Source: an uncultured Bacteroidia bacterium (lineage in GTDB: Bacteria; Bacteroidota; Bacteroidia; Bacteroidales; UBA932). From it: DNA of 49,809 nucleotides. The notes beneath the pieces were generated by a model that was not told the DNA's origin, made no database searches, and saw only the letters and a list, made by a program, of their open reading frames with translations. Shown here one piece after another: positions 6,113-14,009 of this stretch. Numbering within the stretch: position 1 is the first letter of the stretch; every line of letters starts with the position of its first letter. A program made the translations under genes and the position numbers. The stretch covers positions 1-49,809 of the forward strand of contig CACZUR010000022.1 in NCBI GenBank assembly GCA_902784435.1, read 5' to 3'.

Positions 6113-8818
6113 ATGCGCCGTTTTGCCGTCATATTCACGTTGCTGGTGCTTATAGTACTGGATGCCCGGTCGGAGCCGGGCATGACGATGCGTTTTGTGA
6201 ACTACTCTGCGGCCGACGGTCTGCCGTCCAACACCGTCTATGCCATTGCGCAGGACGTGGACGGGGTCCTCTGGATGGGAACCCGGAACGGGCTGGCCAG
6301 CTTTGACGGCGTGCGTTTCCGCAGCTGGAAGGAATACGGAAGGGTGAATGCCCTTACCGTGGATGCTGAAGGCCGATTATGGCTCGGTACCACTGAGGGG
6401 CTGACTGTGATGCCCGATCAGGTCGGGCATAACGAGGGGCCGGTCCGGGCCCTGCATGCCGACAAAGAGGGCTTTGTCTGGGCCACGGTGGGCGATACGC
6501 TCCTTCTGAAACTGTCCTACTGGGACGGAATAAGGGAGGAGGCCCGCTGCTTCTATGACAAACGGGACCACGAAGGGGATTATCCTTATTTTCAGATATT
6601 TGAGGCCTCCGACGGCAAGCTTTGGCTGGCGGGCCGGCTGGTCCACAACCAGTATGTGGAAGACCGGAGCAACCCGCACGTCACACTTCCCTCCTGGGAA
6701 GGGATGTACGGCAATGGAAGCTACGCGGAAAGCGGCGGGAAACTGTACGCCTTTGAAGACCATACTTCCCTCCTGTATACCTTCGAGGACAACAAGCCAG
6801 TCTCCCTGGGCCGCCTTCCCATAGCGCACGCCCGGCTGCTCACCGACAGCAAGGGACGTCTCTGGGCGGCAGGCTCCTACGGCTTGGGACTGGTGAAAAC
6901 GCAGAAGCCAGAAGATACAAAGGTTTATAAAACCCCATCGAACGAGCTGTACTGCATCTTCGAAGACCGCCAGGGCAATATCTGGGCGGGCGGCGACAAC
7001 GGCCTCTCCGTGCTGTCTCCTGCCTTGCAGCAGGTGAGCGTTGTCTCTACCGCCCAGGTATCGGCCCTTTTGGAAGACCATCACGGTAAACTGTGGATAG
7101 GAAGGGCCGATGAACGCGTTTCCAGCCTGTACGAAGACCGGGAAGGCACCGTGTACGTGGGCCTTTGGGACAATACCGGCTGGGAAGTCTGGAAAAACGG
7201 CAAAAAGTTGTACAAGGACCGCCTGAGCGGCCAGCTCCCCGAGGAGCAGACGGAAGCCCGGCACCTGGACGGGGCCAACTGGATATCGGACTTCCTGGAA
7301 GACAGCCGGGGGCGGTTCTGGGTGGTCACCTGGGAAGGCGTGGGCCTGAATGAGTGGGACCGCCAGGCCCGCCGGAGCCTTCCGCCCCGCTGGCTGAGCC
7401 CCTTCCGCTATCCCACGCCGCAGGTCGATTCCAACATCTATGTGAGTTCCCGCCTGGGCAGCCGCCTCCTCGAGGACGCGCAGGGCAACCTGGTCTATGC
7501 CACCACCGAGGCCGGAATCAATGTCATCGACAAGAATACCAACCTGATAACCAAATATTTCCGGGGAAATTCCTCCATCCCCGACGACTATGTCACCGAC
7601 CTCTGCCTTACCCCGGACGGCAGCGTCTGGGCCGCCACCCGCAGCGGGCTGTGGAGCCCTACCGGCCATCATTTCCTGGACGGCATGCTGGTGCAATCGG
7701 TAGAGGCCGATGACCAAGGCCGCCTGTGGGCCGGCACGGAAGACGGGCTCTGGTTCGTGGACACGGACGGCAGCACCGGACGCGTTCCCCAGGAACTGGG
7801 CTTTCCCTCAGACATTTACGGAGAGCGCGTCTCCTGCCGCCTTTCCGGCGGCCGTCTGGCGTTTGGAGGGGCCGGGGGCGCCGCCGTCTTCCATCCCGAC
7901 AGCCTGCTGGCCTTGTCGGCACCGGGAAATCTGCCGCTGGAGCGGCTGGTCCGGCACCGGTACCGCCTCAATGGCGGCGACTGGACAGACGGGACCTTCC
8001 CCGGTTTCCCGGCCCACCTGAGGCCGGGACGCTACATCCTGGAAGAGCAAAGCGCCGACATCTTCGGCCGATGGGAACGCGGCGAAAGCCGGGAGCAGAG
8101 CCTCCGCGTCCCGCCGCCGCCAGGGCTCCGCTGGCCCTTCCTGCTGCTGTATGCGCTCCTTCTCACCGGTATCGTATGGACGGTTCTCCGCCTCAGGGAA
8201 AGACGCCTGCTGGTGAAAGAGCTCCAGATGCGCAGCCGCCTGTTCTCCATCATTTCCCACGACCTCAGAAATCCCATTTCCGGGAACAGGATGCTCGCCC
8301 GCCAACTCCTGGAACGCGTGCACGAGCTGCCGCCCGAAAAGCTGGAAGAGGGGCTTGAGCAGCTGGCCCTGTCGGCCGACAACACCTCCTCCCTGCTAGA
8401 GAACCTTCTGCTGTGGTCCCTGAACCAGAAGGGGATGCTGGAGCCCGTGATGCGGGAAGAGAACCTGGCGGAGTTGGTTCAGGAGGCCATCGGCACCCTC
8501 CGGAATGGGGAAATCATTACCGTGGACATCCCTTCCGGCCTTACCGTGCGCACAGACCGCAATATGCTCCTGACCATTCTCAGGAACCTCCTGGACAATG
8601 CCGTGAAGGCCACGCCGGAAGGAGGAAAAGTGCTGTTGCAAGCCCGTAGAAGGCAGATTTCCATCGTGGACCAAGGCCCCGGTCTCCAGGAAGGAGGCGC
8701 GCAGTGGGGCCACGGCCTGGGCCTGGTGATTACCCGGGAGCTGCTGGAAAAACTGGGGGCGTCCCTTCAAATGCATAACAGGCCCGAAGGCGGCCTTGAA
8801 ATAACCATCGACCTATGA
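6113..8818 (+). CDS. Propeller-sensor histidine kinase (two-component)
   Basis: A 901-residue membrane kinase. The order is: signal peptide (MRRFAVIFTLLVLIVL); a periplasmic propeller built of two-component regulator repeats (NGLASFDG, GRLWLGTTEGL, GNIWAGGDNGLSVL, GSVWAATRSGLW, GRLWAGTEDGLWFVD); a Y_Y_Y-like beta domain (about 610-665); a transmembrane helix (about 672-693, WPFLLLYALLLTGIVW); a HisKA dimerisation domain with phospho-acceptor His about 716 (FSIISHDLRNP); and an HATPase with N-box NLLDNAVKA (about 824), DQGPGL, and GHGLGLV (about 866). Unlike the large hybrid sensors of Bacteroides it ends after the ATPase, with no receiver or AraC domain; the partner overlaps downstream. The ligand is unknown. 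The propeller type is typical of glycan or envelope sensing. Confidence 0.93.
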   Translation: MRRFAVIFTLLVLIVLDARSEPGMTMRFVNYSAADGLPSNTVYAIAQDVDGVLWMGTRNGLASFDGVRFRSWKEYGRVNALTVDAEGRLWLGTTEGLTVMPDQVGHNEGPVRALHADKEGFVWATVGDTLLLKLSYWDGIREEARCFYDKRDHEGDYPYFQIFEASDGKLWLAGRLVHNQYVEDRSNPHVTLPSWEGMYGNGSYAESGGKLYAFEDHTSLLYTFEDNKPVSLGRLPIAHARLLTDSKGRLWAAGSYGLGLVKTQKPEDTKVYKTPSNELYCIFEDRQGNIWAGGDNGLSVLSPALQQVSVVSTAQVSALLEDHHGKLWIGRADERVSSLYEDREGTVYVGLWDNTGWEVWKNGKKLYKDRLSGQLPEEQTEARHLDGANWISDFLEDSRGRFWVVTWEGVGLNEWDRQARRSLPPRWLSPFRYPTPQVDSNIYVSSRLGSRLLEDAQGNLVYATTEAGINVIDKNTNLITKYFRGNSSIPDDYVTDLCLTPDGSVWAATRSGLWSPTGHHFLDGMLVQSVEADDQGRLWAGTEDGLWFVDTDGSTGRVPQELGFPSDIYGERVSCRLSGGRLAFGGAGGAAVFHPDSLLALSAPGNLPLERLVRHRYRLNGGDWTDGTFPGFPAHLRPGRYILEEQSADIFGRWERGESREQSLRVPPPPGLRWPFLLLYALLLTGIVWTVLRLRERRLLVKELQMRSRLFSIISHDLRNPISGNRMLARQLLERVHELPPEKLEEGLEQLALSADNTSSLLENLLLWSLNQKGMLEPVMREENLAELVQEAIGTLRNGEIITVDIPSGLTVRTDRNMLLTILRNLLDNAVKATPEGGKVLLQARRRQISIVDQGPGLQEGGAQWGHGLGLVITRELLEKLGASLQMHNRPEGGLEITIDL

Positions 8819-9471
8819 TTAATGTCCTTCTCATCGAAGATTCCGCCGTGTTTGTGATGGGGCTCAAACTGACCCTGCAGGCCCACGCCGCTTTCGGGAG
8901 CGTCGAATCCGTGGCTTCCCCCGGGGCGGCGGTAGCTTACCTCAACGCCCACCCCGAGACCGACATCGCCGTCGTGGACGTCACGCTGGAGGCCGAAACC
9001 GACGGCCTCACCCTGCTGGGCATCCTCCGGGACGCCTTCCCCGGCGTCAAGGCCCTGGTGCTGTCCCACTATAAGAACCCCGCCTACATCCTCCGGGCCA
9101 TCACATCCGGCGCCTGCGCCTATCTGGCCAAGGATTCCTCCCCGGAATCCATCGTCGGGGCCATCCAGGATGTGGCGGGCGGCAAATGCCTTTTCTTCGG
9201 AGAGACCATCGACGCCAAGAAGATTCTCCGCATTTTCGGCGGCAAGGAAAACCTGGATGCCCGGAAACCCCAGGGACTTACGCCCCGGGAACTGGAAGTG
9301 CTGCAGCTGAGCGCTTCCGGCTACAGCAACGCCCAGATTGCATCGGCCCTGGAAATATCCATCAACACGGTGGACAGCTACAAGGAGCGCATCAAGGGGA
9401 AATTCGGCCTGGACAGCATCGTGGAATGCGTGGCCACCGCCGCCGCCCAGGGAATTGTTACGGTCATCTAA
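8815..9471 (+). CDS. LuxR/NarL-type response regulator
   Basis: A 218-residue cytoplasmic regulator. The receiver domain has the acidic pocket LLIEDS (E8/D9), phospho-acceptor Asp55 (IAVVDVTL), and Lys in YLAKDSS. The C-terminal GerE-type HTH (about 155-218) reads LTPRELEVLQLSASGYSNAQ and ISINTVDSYKERI. Its ATG overlaps the kinase stop (ATGA at 8815-8818), so it is the cognate partner. The likely target is the 29-bp palindrome at 6037-6065, giving autoregulation and control of the divergent lipoprotein operon. It ends 5 nt from the stop of the convergent M28 peptidase gene; I see no terminator there. Confidence 0.92.
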   Translation: MINVLLIEDSAVFVMGLKLTLQAHAAFGSVESVASPGAAVAYLNAHPETDIAVVDVTLEAETDGLTLLGILRDAFPGVKALVLSHYKNPAYILRAITSGACAYLAKDSSPESIVGAIQDVAGGKCLFFGETIDAKKILRIFGGKENLDARKPQGLTPRELEVLQLSASGYSNAQIASALEISINTVDSYKERIKGKFGLDSIVECVATAAAQGIVTVI

Positions 9472-9476
9472 ACACG

Positions 9477-11060
9477 CTACTTCAGAAAATCTGCGGTATT
9501 GGAGAGGGAGAGGGCGACGCTGAAGATGAGGCGGACATTGGCCACAGTGCCGGAGAGGTCCCAGTCGGAACGATATTCGTCGGAGGGCTTATGGTACCAT
9601 ACGGGCATCGGATACTGGTTGGGACGGGAAGGATCCACCAGGTCGGTACCGTTCTCCCAGACCACGGCGGGCACGCCTTTTTTCACAAAATTGTAATGGT
9701 CGCTGCGGAAGAACCATCCGTCGGAATTGTCGTCGTCGTAGAAGATTGTTCGGCCCTGGGAGGCCGCTGCAGCCTCATAATAACGGTCCAGGCGGCTTTC
9801 TCCGCCTCCAAGGACAGACAAATCCCTGGTAAGTTCGGCCGGCCCTATACTCTCAAAGTTGAGGCAGGCCACGGTCTTCTCCATCGGATAAACCGGATGG
9901 GAGCAGTAATAGTCCGAGCCGAACAGGCCGCTCTCCTCCGACGAAGGGAAGAGGAAAAGGACGCTGCGGCTGGGCCTGAGGGGCAAGCGGGTGAACAGGC
10001 GGGCCGACAACAAGGCACCGGCCATGCCGCTGGCATTGTCTGCGGCGCCGTTGTAGATACTGTCTCCTGTCTGGTCCGGAGTGCCGATACCAAGATGGTC
10101 CCAGTGGGCGCAGAGCACGACGACTTCATCGGCCCGGTCCGTACCGCGAAGGAGTGCGCCGACATTGCTTGTATGCTCAATATCGTAGGAGACGGCCATC
10201 TTTACATCTCCCTTCACTTTCAGAGAGAAACTCCGGAAACCCGGCTTTTTGGCGGCGGAGACAGCGGCATCCATATCCATCCCGGCAGCCGCGAAAATCT
10301 TGCGGGCGCCGCCTTCTGAAAGCCAGCCCTTGACGGGGAGTTCCCCGGCATTGCGGGTGTCGGGATCGTACAGGGCCAGGTTGTCTTCCAAATGGCCGTT
10401 TACGCACACGTGCCAGCCATAACTGGCCGCATCCGTGTTGTGAAGGACCAGACAGCCGGCAGCGCCCCTGCGCCTGGCTTCCTCAAACTTGTACAGCCAT
10501 CGACCATAATAGGTCATGTTGCGGCCCCGGAAAAGGGAAGGGTCATAGTAGCCGGGATCGTTTACCATGGCTATCACAATCTTCCCCCTCACATCCACCT
10601 GGGAGTAGTCGTCCCAACCATATTCGGGAGCATGGATGCCAAAGCCGCAGAACACATACTCTGCCTGGGTCAGTTCCACCCGGTCCGTTGCCTGGGAAGT
10701 CCATACCACCACGTCGTCGGGATACTTCAGACGGGCTTTCCCCTTTCCCTTCACGGTGAGGACGTCCTTTTCCGGTTTAGCCGTTACGGCAATCATCTGG
10801 AAAGGCTGGAACCAGCTGCCGGAAAAGGCGGGCTCCAGTCCCATCTTATCCAGTTCTTTTGCAAGATAATTGACAGTGAGGGGTTCATACGCCGTCATGG
10901 GTTTCCGGCCACCGAACTCGTCTGACGAAAGGGTCTGAATCCAGTTTCGCAGGAGTTGTTCATCCTGGCTGCCCGACACCGGGATATACGGTTCAACGGT
11001 CTGCGCCCAGAGGCCGAACCCGATGAAGGAAAATACCAGGCAAAAGAAAAAGCGTTTCAT
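9477..11060 (-). CDS. M28-family zinc aminopeptidase, exported
   Basis: A 527-residue protein with a signal peptide ending GLWAQ. A PA-like insert (about 125-230, VRGKIVIAMVNDPGYYD) precedes the M28 core, as in secreted aminopeptidases and glutaminyl-cyclase relatives. Zinc and catalytic residues: His319 in CAHWDH, Asp341 in AADNASG, the Glu pair 375-376 in PSSEESG, Glu403 in NFESIG, and His455 in RSDHYNF. It would remove N-terminal residues from peptides in the periplasm or outside the cell. It lies 8 nt after the acyltransferase gene and also has its own promoter box inside that gene's end (11081-11088). The family is secure; specificity is unknown. Confidence 0.92.
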   Translation of the reverse strand: MKRFFFCLVFSFIGFGLWAQTVEPYIPVSGSQDEQLLRNWIQTLSSDEFGGRKPMTAYEPLTVNYLAKELDKMGLEPAFSGSWFQPFQMIAVTAKPEKDVLTVKGKGKARLKYPDDVVVWTSQATDRVELTQAEYVFCGFGIHAPEYGWDDYSQVDVRGKIVIAMVNDPGYYDPSLFRGRNMTYYGRWLYKFEEARRRGAAGCLVLHNTDAASYGWHVCVNGHLEDNLALYDPDTRNAGELPVKGWLSEGGARKIFAAAGMDMDAAVSAAKKPGFRSFSLKVKGDVKMAVSYDIEHTSNVGALLRGTDRADEVVVLCAHWDHLGIGTPDQTGDSIYNGAADNASGMAGALLSARLFTRLPLRPSRSVLFLFPSSEESGLFGSDYYCSHPVYPMEKTVACLNFESIGPAELTRDLSVLGGGESRLDRYYEAAAASQGRTIFYDDDNSDGWFFRSDHYNFVKKGVPAVVWENGTDLVDPSRPNQYPMPVWYHKPSDEYRSDWDLSGTVANVRLIFSVALSLSNTADFLK

Positions 11061-11068
11061 GACCCTAT

Positions 11069-12190
11069 CTATTTTTCCTTCAAAGATACGCTTTTCTTTT
11101 CACCCAGCACACACCAGCGGATAAACGGAATGCGGCGGAGCATCTCATAAAGGAGCGGAGACAGGGTGAAAACCGCCCCGGCAAGGATCAGGTACATGGC
11201 CACCGGAGGCAGCTGCGTGTAGGTTTTCATCATATAGCCCAAGGCCGCGACGGGAAGATAATGGACCAGATAGAGCCCGTAACTGGAGCGCGTCATATAG
11301 CCGGCGAAGGCGTTTGTGCAGTTCCACCGGGCCGCAAAAAGGCCCATCATCGCAAGGCACATCAGCCAGCCGTAAAGGCAGTTGAGGGGGCTTCCCAGGT
11401 ACTCAGGAGAAGTGTTGTCCTGCCCGAAGGTGGTGCCGATGAGGACGCCCCCGGCTACAACGGCCGATACCATGAGGGGAATCCAGGCCTTGGCAACTTT
11501 TTCCTGGACTTCGTCGTGTGAGAACACAAAGTACCCCAGGAGGAACGGAACCAGGTAGAAAAGGGGCTTGTACAGGTTCAGAAGGCCGTCGGCCGATTCC
11601 GGACGGGGGTTCCGGATGAGCGTCTGCTCCCCTGCCCAGAAAAGCACGCCCAGCATGACGATCCATACGATATTGGCCTTCCCGCACCAGGTCCAGAACC
11701 GGTCCTTCTTGTCCAGCGCCCGCACGATGAGCAGCACGATACACAGCAGCCACAGCACCTGGATGAACCAAAGCGGACCCGTGCCGCTCACGGCCATGAT
11801 TACATATTTGACCGCTCCCGGAACGCCGTCAAAAACGCCTTGCCGCTGCGCCACCACCGTGTTGAAGTATCCCACCATCCATTGGAACACAAACAGGCCG
11901 ATGGTTCCCGGCACCAGCAGTTTCCGCGTGCGCGCCTTGAACCACTCCTTGGCGGAATACTTGTCCAGGGCATACCTGGCGCTGATTCCTGCCAGGATAA
12001 AGAGAAGCGGCATAAAGAACGGGTACAGGATGTACATCACAACATCCTGGTACTGCGGGACATCCGGATACTCTCCAAAGCCCCCAATCCCGCCGAACAC
12101 GCCCTTGTTGTTGTAGAAGTAAATGACGTGGTACAGAAGTACCAGAAGTACGGTTGCCCACCGCAGGTTGTCTATCCAATGTTTTCTCAT
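11069..12190 (-). CDS. Acyltransferase 3 family membrane protein
   Basis: A 373-residue polytopic protein starting MRKHWIDNLRWATVLLVLLYHVIYF, the typical first helix of acyltransferase 3 enzymes with the motif R-x(2-3)-V/L-L-L-Y-H. About ten hydrophobic helices follow, with the loop FKARTRKLLVPG and a late helix GLYLVHYLPVAALGYM. The family transfers acetyl or other acyl groups to surface sugars such as glucans and O-antigen, usually through a periplasm-facing site. The overall text is closest to OpgC/MdoC-like or YrhL-like members; the substrate cannot be told. It has its own promoter (12216-12245), and the M28 peptidase gene follows 8 nt downstream. Confidence 0.88.
   Translation of the reverse strand: MRKHWIDNLRWATVLLVLLYHVIYFYNNKGVFGGIGGFGEYPDVPQYQDVVMYILYPFFMPLLFILAGISARYALDKYSAKEWFKARTRKLLVPGTIGLFVFQWMVGYFNTVVAQRQGVFDGVPGAVKYVIMAVSGTGPLWFIQVLWLLCIVLLIVRALDKKDRFWTWCGKANIVWIVMLGVLFWAGEQTLIRNPRPESADGLLNLYKPLFYLVPFLLGYFVFSHDEVQEKVAKAWIPLMVSAVVAGGVLIGTTFGQDNTSPEYLGSPLNCLYGWLMCLAMMGLFAARWNCTNAFAGYMTRSSYGLYLVHYLPVAALGYMMKTYTQLPPVAMYLILAGAVFTLSPLLYEMLRRIPFIRWCVLGEKKSVSLKEK
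11081..11088 (-). promoter_or_regulatory. Internal promoter -7 box TATCTTTG
   Basis: A perfect TAnnTTTG in the last codons of the acyltransferase gene, 20 nt before the ATG of the M28 peptidase gene. It allows separate expression of the peptidase. Confidence 0.5.
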
Positions 12191-12215
12191 TTTGTCAGGA
12201 GTTCCATAGTTATTA

Positions 12216-12245
12216 CAAATTTAACTAAAAAATTGGCTCTGCAAA
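12216..12245 (-). promoter_or_regulatory. Promoter of the acyltransferase gene
   Basis: Minus strand TTTG (12245-12242), 18 nt, then TAAATTTG (12223-12216), 25 nt before the ATG at 12190. It is back to back with the pilus operon promoter at 12296-12327. Confidence 0.55.
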
Positions 12246-12295
12246 CGGAAAAACACACAGGCGCGTGCGTCACAGGCGTAAATACCCTATTAAAA

Positions 12296-12327
12296 TTTGC
12301 ATTTTAAAACGGGAAAGTTTAAATTTG
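12296..12327 (+). promoter_or_regulatory. Promoter of the pilus operon
   Basis: TTTG (12296-12299), exactly 20 nt, TAAATTTG (12320-12327): a full consensus match. The transcript should start near 12334. This rules out the ATG at 12297 as the start of the first pilus gene. Confidence 0.7.
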
Positions 12328-12353
12328 TAATCCGTAACCTAAATGTACAGGTT

Positions 12354-14000
12354 TTGATTTTACAAAACAGACAGACTTATGCGGGCCTCCTAACCACCTG
12401 CATCCTTTTGTTTCTGATCTGCCTCCCTGGCAGGGCGCAAGAGTTTTCCGTGCGCACCAATCTGTTATGGGACGCCGCCGCAGAACCCAATCTGGGCGTA
12501 GAATTTCCCCTGAGCAACCATTGGTCGCTGGGCGGTAACGCCGGCGTAAAGGCCTGGCCCCGCTGGCTGGCCTGGGACTGGGACCAGAACAATACGCAGC
12601 ACTGGCGCAATTTTGCGGTGGTACCGGAGGTACGCTACTATTTGGACGAAGTTTTCCAGGGATTTTTCACCGGAGCAGACTTTGTCTATACCCATTTTAA
12701 CGTAGGCGACGTACAGTTCCCGCTGGGGATGTACCCGGAAACGCAGGTCAACCGCCTGCAGGGCGCGTTCTGGGGCGGGGGCCTGTTCGTGGGCTATGCC
12801 TGGTGGCCCTGGCAGCACTGGCGCCTGGAGCTGGAAGCCGGCGCCGCGGCAGGCCTGGCGGCATACGGCCGCTACGACTGCCCGCACTGCGGCACCAAGC
12901 TCTCCGATGAACGGAGGCCGGCCGTTGTGCCCAAACTGGCCCTGAACGTGGCCTGGAACCCGGTTTCCCGGGAAGACCACAAAGCCCGCCGGGCAGAAGT
13001 AGTAATATCCGGGACAGACACCATCACCGTCATGACGCCTCCGGTAGCGTTCATCGTCCATCTGAACGATGTTGCAGCCCCGGAAACGGCCGCAGACCGC
13101 CTCTCGGAAGAATACGAGTGGGTGATGCCCCTTCAGAAATACCGTCCGCTGGATTACCAGACACGTCCGGGCCGCGACAGCCTGATGTACGTGAATTTCC
13201 GGGTAGACAGCCCTGTCCTGGAGCGGGACTTCGGCAGCAACGCCGCCGCGCTGGACCGTCTGCAGCACGTGCTGGAGGTAATCCGGGATGCCGACAGCAG
13301 CAACGAACTGCTGGTGTCCGTGGTGGGCCTTGCCTCCATCGAAGGCCCCAAGGAGCGCAACGACAGCCTGTCCATTCAACGTGCCCGGGCCGTTGCCCGT
13401 TACCTGGAAGAGCGTACCGGCGTAGGCCGGCGCCACTTCGAGGTTATCGGCAAAGGAGAGGCCTGGGACTGGTTCCGGGCCCAGCTGGAAGCCGCACCCA
13501 AAGGCCGGGAAAAGCTGCTGGAAATCCTGGACGAAGAGTCGGATCCGGATGCCCGCGAACGCCTGATCAAGGCCGACAAATCCCTGTACCAGGACGTCAA
13601 AGACAACCTCCTGGCAGAGCAGCGCAATTCCGGCTACATCCGCGTGTACTACGGCAACACGCCGGACGCGGTGACGGAGCAGATCAACGGAGAACTGCTA
13701 CCGCTATTGAAAGCCAGGCGTTATGGGGAAGCCGCACGCCTGCTGGAGCGCCATCCGGCCTGGCAGGAGCGCGCCGCATGGGACCCCGAGGCGGCCAACG
13801 CCATAGGTATCGCCCTGTACTTTACGGCGCTGGACAGTGCCGACGAAGCCCGGGAGCAGGAAGCTCTGCGCCTGATCCGGGAGGCAGCCCGCGGCGGCTC
13901 CGAAGCTGCTGTGCAGAACCTGAAAGGAATCGATGTTTACGGCCCCGCCCGCAAGGAATACGAGGCCTGGCAGCATATCATGAAAAACAACAATAAATAA
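12354..14000 (+). CDS. DUF3575/OmpA-like outer-membrane protein of the pilus operon
   Basis: First gene of the pilus operon. The N-terminal half is DUF3575-like: VRTNLLWDAAAEPNLGVEF just after the signal peptide, then alternating beta strands, and a CPHCG loop (Cys 176/179) of the kind often found in this family. The C-terminal half is OmpA-like (SVVGLASIEGP, RARAVARYLEE). Such genes commonly open Bacteroidales Mfa/Fim-type loci, probably as an outer-membrane component. The frame is open from an ATG at 12297, but that ATG lies within the promoter. No other in-frame ATG precedes the signal peptide, so I place the start at TTG 12354 (MILQNRQTYAGLL...GRA-Q), giving 548 residues. This start is inferred. 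Confidence 0.78.
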   Translation: MILQNRQTYAGLLTTCILLFLICLPGRAQEFSVRTNLLWDAAAEPNLGVEFPLSNHWSLGGNAGVKAWPRWLAWDWDQNNTQHWRNFAVVPEVRYYLDEVFQGFFTGADFVYTHFNVGDVQFPLGMYPETQVNRLQGAFWGGGLFVGYAWWPWQHWRLELEAGAAAGLAAYGRYDCPHCGTKLSDERRPAVVPKLALNVAWNPVSREDHKARRAEVVISGTDTITVMTPPVAFIVHLNDVAAPETAADRLSEEYEWVMPLQKYRPLDYQTRPGRDSLMYVNFRVDSPVLERDFGSNAAALDRLQHVLEVIRDADSSNELLVSVVGLASIEGPKERNDSLSIQRARAVARYLEERTGVGRRHFEVIGKGEAWDWFRAQLEAAPKGREKLLEILDEESDPDARERLIKADKSLYQDVKDNLLAEQRNSGYIRVYYGNTPDAVTEQINGELLPLLKARRYGEAARLLERHPAWQERAAWDPEAANAIGIALYFTALDSADEAREQEALRLIREAARGGSEAAVQNLKGIDVYGPARKEYEAWQHIMKNNNK

Positions 14001-14009
14001 TAAGAGTAT

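Noticed and set aside
9186-10319. A 377-codon plus-strand frame across the response regulator and M28 peptidase genes
   Set aside because: It crosses two well-supported genes in other frames. Arg/Gly/Pro-rich text without domains marks it as a shadow.
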